Below are positions 51,366-53,765 of a stretch of DNA of 53,765 nucleotides, one piece after another. Position 1 is the stretch's first letter. Each line of letters opens with the position of its first letter. A program made the translations under genes and the position numbers. The notes beneath the pieces are model-generated. The model saw nothing but the letters and a program-made list of their open reading frames with translations. It made no database searches and was not told the DNA's origin. Origin of the DNA: Patescibacteria group bacterium (lineage in GTDB: Bacteria > Patescibacteriota > Patescibacteriia > UBA9570 > JAHJKD01); NCBI GenBank assembly GCA_018822435.1, contig JAHJKD010000038.1:1-53765 (forward strand). Reading direction: 5' to 3'.

Positions 51366-52595
51366 ATGAATGTCCTCTTTAAAACATTAGGTTGTCGCCT
51401 GAACCAAGCCGAAGAATACGAATATAAAAAAGCCCTCGCCTATGAGGGATTTTTAATTGTGAGCAAAGATGATGATTTTGATATAGCCGTGGTAAATACC
51501 TGCTCTGTTACGCATAAGGCCGACCGCGAATCCCGCCAGGCCATTCGCCAATTAAAAAAGAAAAATCCGGATGTCAAAGTCGTCATGACTGGATGCTGCG
51601 ACTTTAATATTCCGGAAGTAGAATATTATATAGAAGATAAAGAAAACTTTGTAGAGAGATTTCTAGACATTTTCCCTTCACCAAAAAGCAAGAAGGAATT
51701 CACGATAAACAAAAATCGCATCAATGTAAAAATTCAGACCGGTTGTGACAATTACTGCACTTATTGCATCACTACCCATCGCCGCGGCCCTTCCCGTTCT
51801 ATTGATCCGGAAAAAATTATTTCTCAAATTCAAGACATTGGAAAAAACGGCTTTAAAGAAATAGTTATTACTGGAGTAAATATTGGACAGTATGAAAGCG
51901 GATTTCACCAAATCCGCCTTGATGGCGGACATAGTGATGTCCGCTTTCAACTTCTAGATTTATTAAAATTAATATTAGAAAAAACAAAAATTGAGAGAGT
52001 GAGGTTATCTTCAATCAATCCTGAATATATTTTTAAGAATCAAGAGTTCATTGGATTGTTTAAAGACCCGCGCATGTGCCAACACCTTCATCTCTCTTTG
52101 CAATCCGGCAGCGATAAGATATTAAAATCCATGAACCGGCATTATGACTCAGCTCAATATTTAAAAGTAGTAAAATCTTTTTACCAGCTCTATCCTGACT
52201 TTGGCTTTACCACTGATGTCATCGTCGGCTTTCCCGGAGAGACGACCGCAGATTACGCAGATTCAACAGATTTAGTAAAGAAGTGTAAATTTTTAAAATT
52301 GCATATTTTCAGATACTCACCCCGCCCGGGCACACCTGCCGCAGAAATGGATGATCAAATCGACGAACCAACCAAGGCGGAGAGAGCCACTGAATTAGAA
52401 CAAGTAAATCAAGAATTAAAACAAGAATTTCAGAAAAGAATGATTGGTAAGAATTTAGATGTTTTATTTGAAGGGGAGCGGGACGGTTACCTGCTTGGTA
52501 CAGCCGGCAATTTTCTTAAGGTAAAAATAAAGTCAAAAAAAGATATAAAAAATCAGGTCATAAACCTGAAGATTAAAAAAGAAAATATTATTTGA
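51366..52595 (+). CDS. mtaB: tRNA methylthiotransferase MtaB-like, with palindrome insertion
   Basis: 409 aa. The N-terminal MTTase domain has its three Cys (LGCRLNQAE, NTCSVTHKA, TGCC), the radical-SAM cluster is CDNYCTYCIT and the TRAM-like C terminus ends in VKIKSKKDIK. LGCRLNQAE/YTGCDNYC-like patterns point to MtaB, which adds methylthio to t6A37. Between GVNIGQYE and LLDLLKLI about 18 residues (SGFHQIRLDGGHSDVRFQ) are inserted, encoded by a palindromic element, at a place where relatives have a short variable loop. The frame stays open, so the enzyme may still work. Confidence 0.92.
   Translation: MNVLFKTLGCRLNQAEEYEYKKALAYEGFLIVSKDDDFDIAVVNTCSVTHKADRESRQAIRQLKKKNPDVKVVMTGCCDFNIPEVEYYIEDKENFVERFLDIFPSPKSKKEFTINKNRINVKIQTGCDNYCTYCITTHRRGPSRSIDPEKIISQIQDIGKNGFKEIVITGVNIGQYESGFHQIRLDGGHSDVRFQLLDLLKLILEKTKIERVRLSSINPEYIFKNQEFIGLFKDPRMCQHLHLSLQSGSDKILKSMNRHYDSAQYLKVVKSFYQLYPDFGFTTDVIVGFPGETTADYADSTDLVKKCKFLKLHIFRYSPRPGTPAAEMDDQIDEPTKAERATELEQVNQELKQEFQKRMIGKNLDVLFEGERDGYLLGTAGNFLKVKIKSKKDIKNQVINLKIKKENII
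51894..51948. repeat. Bipartite palindromic element inside mtaB
   Basis: Outer arms GAAAGCGGA/TCCGCTTTC bound two hairpins: GCGGATTT-CACC-AAATCCGC and GCGGACAT-AGTG-ATGTCCGC, separated by CTTGATG. It matches the element after fusA in the other orientation, and its first half is identical to the copy in rplV. Confidence 0.92.
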
Positions 52596-52690
52596 ACGTA
52601 CTTCATTTAGATATTAGCAACAATTCATCAAGGGTTGCTTTATTTAGGCCGGCATTCTATTATTAATATATTAATTATGATTATATTTCA

Positions 52691-53230
52691 ATGAATATCG
52701 AAAGAAAATCAGAACAAAGAACCGAACGACCTGAATATTCCTTTGACGAAGGTTTAGAAGAGGCTTTTAACCGTGCCAAAGAACTTCTCGAAGGGCAGGA
52801 TAACGTAGTAATTGCAATAAATGTGCCAAGCATAGAGGATCAGGCCGTAGGAAAAACCACCTTATCCCAACAACTTACATTAAAATGCAAACAAGAAGGA
52901 ATTCCGGCCTTCTCTGTGTCCCAGCCTGACGCCATGTCAAGTTATGTAGGAGGTTTCAAAGATGCGGCCAAGGCTTTTGGTAAAAAAGGAGGGGTAATAA
53001 TATTCAGCGAAATGGGATCTATCGACGTCATTCCACCCGCAAAAATAAAACTCTATAAAAAAGGAATGAATAAAAGAGTTAATTCAGGAGGAGAGAAGTC
53101 AGGCCTACAATTATCAGGTGTTGATATTTGGATTTCTTTATATCGGCCGGATCGTCCTCATGGAAAGGAAAATGGGAAAAAGTTAATCGGAGATGTTGTT
53201 ATCTGCAATGAAAAGGCAGAGGATAAATAG
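52691..53230 (+). CDS. P-loop NTPase-like protein, unknown function
   Basis: 179 aa. VVIAINVPSIEDQAVGKTTLSQQLTLKCKQEGI resembles the start of uridine-kinase-like or dNK-like P-loop proteins: a beta strand, GKTT and a following helix. The first Gly of GxxxxGKT is replaced by Glu and the loop is longer. GGVIIFSEMGSID could be Walker B-like with Glu. Function unknown; a small-molecule kinase is possible. It stands alone after mtaB with an AT-rich start. Confidence 0.65.
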   Translation: MNIERKSEQRTERPEYSFDEGLEEAFNRAKELLEGQDNVVIAINVPSIEDQAVGKTTLSQQLTLKCKQEGIPAFSVSQPDAMSSYVGGFKDAAKAFGKKGGVIIFSEMGSIDVIPPAKIKLYKKGMNKRVNSGGEKSGLQLSGVDIWISLYRPDRPHGKENGKKLIGDVVICNEKAEDK

Positions 53231-53281
53231 TAAGGCTTGACTAAAAGGTGAATCTTTTTTAATTTGAATATAGGAAATGAG

Positions 53282-53305
53282 GCACCCAAAGTATGGGTGT
53301 TTTAT
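53282..53305 (+). terminator. Weak terminator before the last gene
   Basis: GCACCC/GGGTGT arms (one G-U), 7-nt loop, then TTTATTTATT. It lies 50 nt after the stop of the P-loop gene. Confidence 0.65.
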
Positions 53306-53322
53306 TTATTAATAAGTTGCTA

Positions 53323-53328
53323 TACAAT
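53323..53328 (+). promoter_or_regulatory. -10 element of the last gene
   Basis: TACAAT with 6 nt to the ATG at 53335, a leaderless arrangement. No clear -35 at the proper distance. Confidence 0.45.
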
Positions 53329-53334
53329 ACATAT

Positions 53335-53765
53335 ATGAAATTTTTAACGCAATTTTTACTAATTTTTGGATTTCTTGTTGAATTTAGTTTAGGTCTTTTC
53401 GTTTACTTAAAAGACAAAAAGAAGCAAATCAATATTTTTTTCTTTTTGATGATGGCAAGTGGCTCCATGTGGAGCCTTTTTTTATTTTTATCAATGTTCT
53501 TCACTGATAATATTGCGAGAAAGCTGAGTATTTTTTGGGGCCCTCTCGCTAGCGCATTTTTCTTATTGTTTACAATCGCTTTTAAAAGGAATGGGAAATT
53601 AAAAAGTTGGGAAATTGCCTTGCCTATAATTGGGTCATTATTTTTCTCTTTAATAATAGTTTTCACAGACATGATTCTCGAGGAGATTACATTGTTTTCT
53701 GATGGCTCTTTTATTTATAGTGACGGGCCATATGTAATATTCTTCTATTTATTTTATTTATTTTA
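53335..53765 (+). CDS. Multi-pass membrane protein, N-terminal part, likely 7TM sensor
   Basis: The ATG at 53335 opens a frame that runs off the window (143 codons seen), so the ORF track omits it. MKFLTQFLLIFGFLVEFSLGLFVYLKDKKKQINIFFFLMMASGSMWSLFLFLSMFF shows regularly spaced helices with short loops; at least five are visible. The pattern (short basic loop, then a helix with SGSMWSLFLFL) resembles the N-terminal 7TM region of sensor histidine kinases. Whether a kinase domain follows cannot be seen. It would be a possible partner for the orphan receiver protein. Confidence 0.6.
   Translation, partial: MKFLTQFLLIFGFLVEFSLGLFVYLKDKKKQINIFFFLMMASGSMWSLFLFLSMFFTDNIARKLSIFWGPLASAFFLLFTIAFKRNGKLKSWEIALPIIGSLFFSLIIVFTDMILEEITLFSDGSFIYSDGPYVIFFYLFYLF

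Overview
The window looks like a chromosome segment of a Candidate Phyla Radiation (Patescibacteria) bacterium, probably Parcubacteria-like. The S10/spc ribosomal cluster has no rpmD (uL30) between rpsE and rplO. Most genes start without a Shine-Dalgarno sequence, several apparently leaderless. There are many small membrane proteins, type IV pilins and divergent hypothetical proteins, and almost no biosynthesis. TGA is a normal stop, so the TGA-glycine code of some CPR lineages does not apply. The phylum call is inference; gene calls rest on visible motifs.

Layout. 1-4.3 kb: type IV pilus block (major pilin, prepilin peptidase, three minor pilins, a PilX-like protein). 4.3-11.7 kb: metallophosphatase and ligA with abutting divergent starts, a G+C-rich structured intergenic region, gatC-gatA, a receiver-only response regulator, ndk, and a 484-aa protein resembling a divergent RelA/SpoT synthetase fold. 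11.7-13.2 kb: an accessory island of three small genes with strong Shine-Dalgarno sites and hairpins, unlike the surrounding genes. 13.2-16.9 kb: a three-gene operon encoding an ATP-grasp ligase fused to an M20 peptidase plus two half-size permease-like proteins, then tRNA-Pro(GGG). 17-20.2 kb: recQ, a zinc-type rpmB (L28) missing from the ORF track, and a site-2-type protease. 20.2-33.3 kb: an exploded str operon: rpsL-rpsG, a membrane protein and a foreign-looking lipoprotein, fusA, four secreted Fn3/beta-propeller/beta-helix proteins, then tuf. 33.4-45.3 kb: S10/spc operon from rpsJ to secY-adk-map. 45.3-49.9 kb: ruvX, a WecA-like transferase, a DUF192 lipoprotein, rplU, then recR-ybaB-dnaB on the minus strand. 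50-53.8 kb: tRNA-Lys(TTT) with a GIY-YIG nuclease inserted at its 3' end, a hypothetical protein, mtaB, a P-loop-like protein, and the start of a membrane sensor cut by the window edge.

Main discoveries. (1) A palindromic repeat family lies in noncoding DNA behind fusA, but also inside the coding frames of mtaB and rplV, where an identical 27-bp stretch is read in two different frames. This is analogous to Rickettsia palindromic elements. (2) The GIY-YIG gene next to tRNA-Lys is bracketed by a 14-bp direct repeat of the tRNA 3' end and by short inverted repeats, suggesting a tRNA-targeted mobile unit. (3) The ligase-peptidase fusion with its membrane partners is a candidate undescribed amide-bond make/break system. 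(4) Small G+C-rich, Shine-Dalgarno-led genes flanked by hairpins form a recurring cassette style at two loci.

Regulation visible in the sequence: promoters whose -35 lies inside the preceding terminator hairpin, and terminator-like leader hairpins before rpsL, fusA and rplC.
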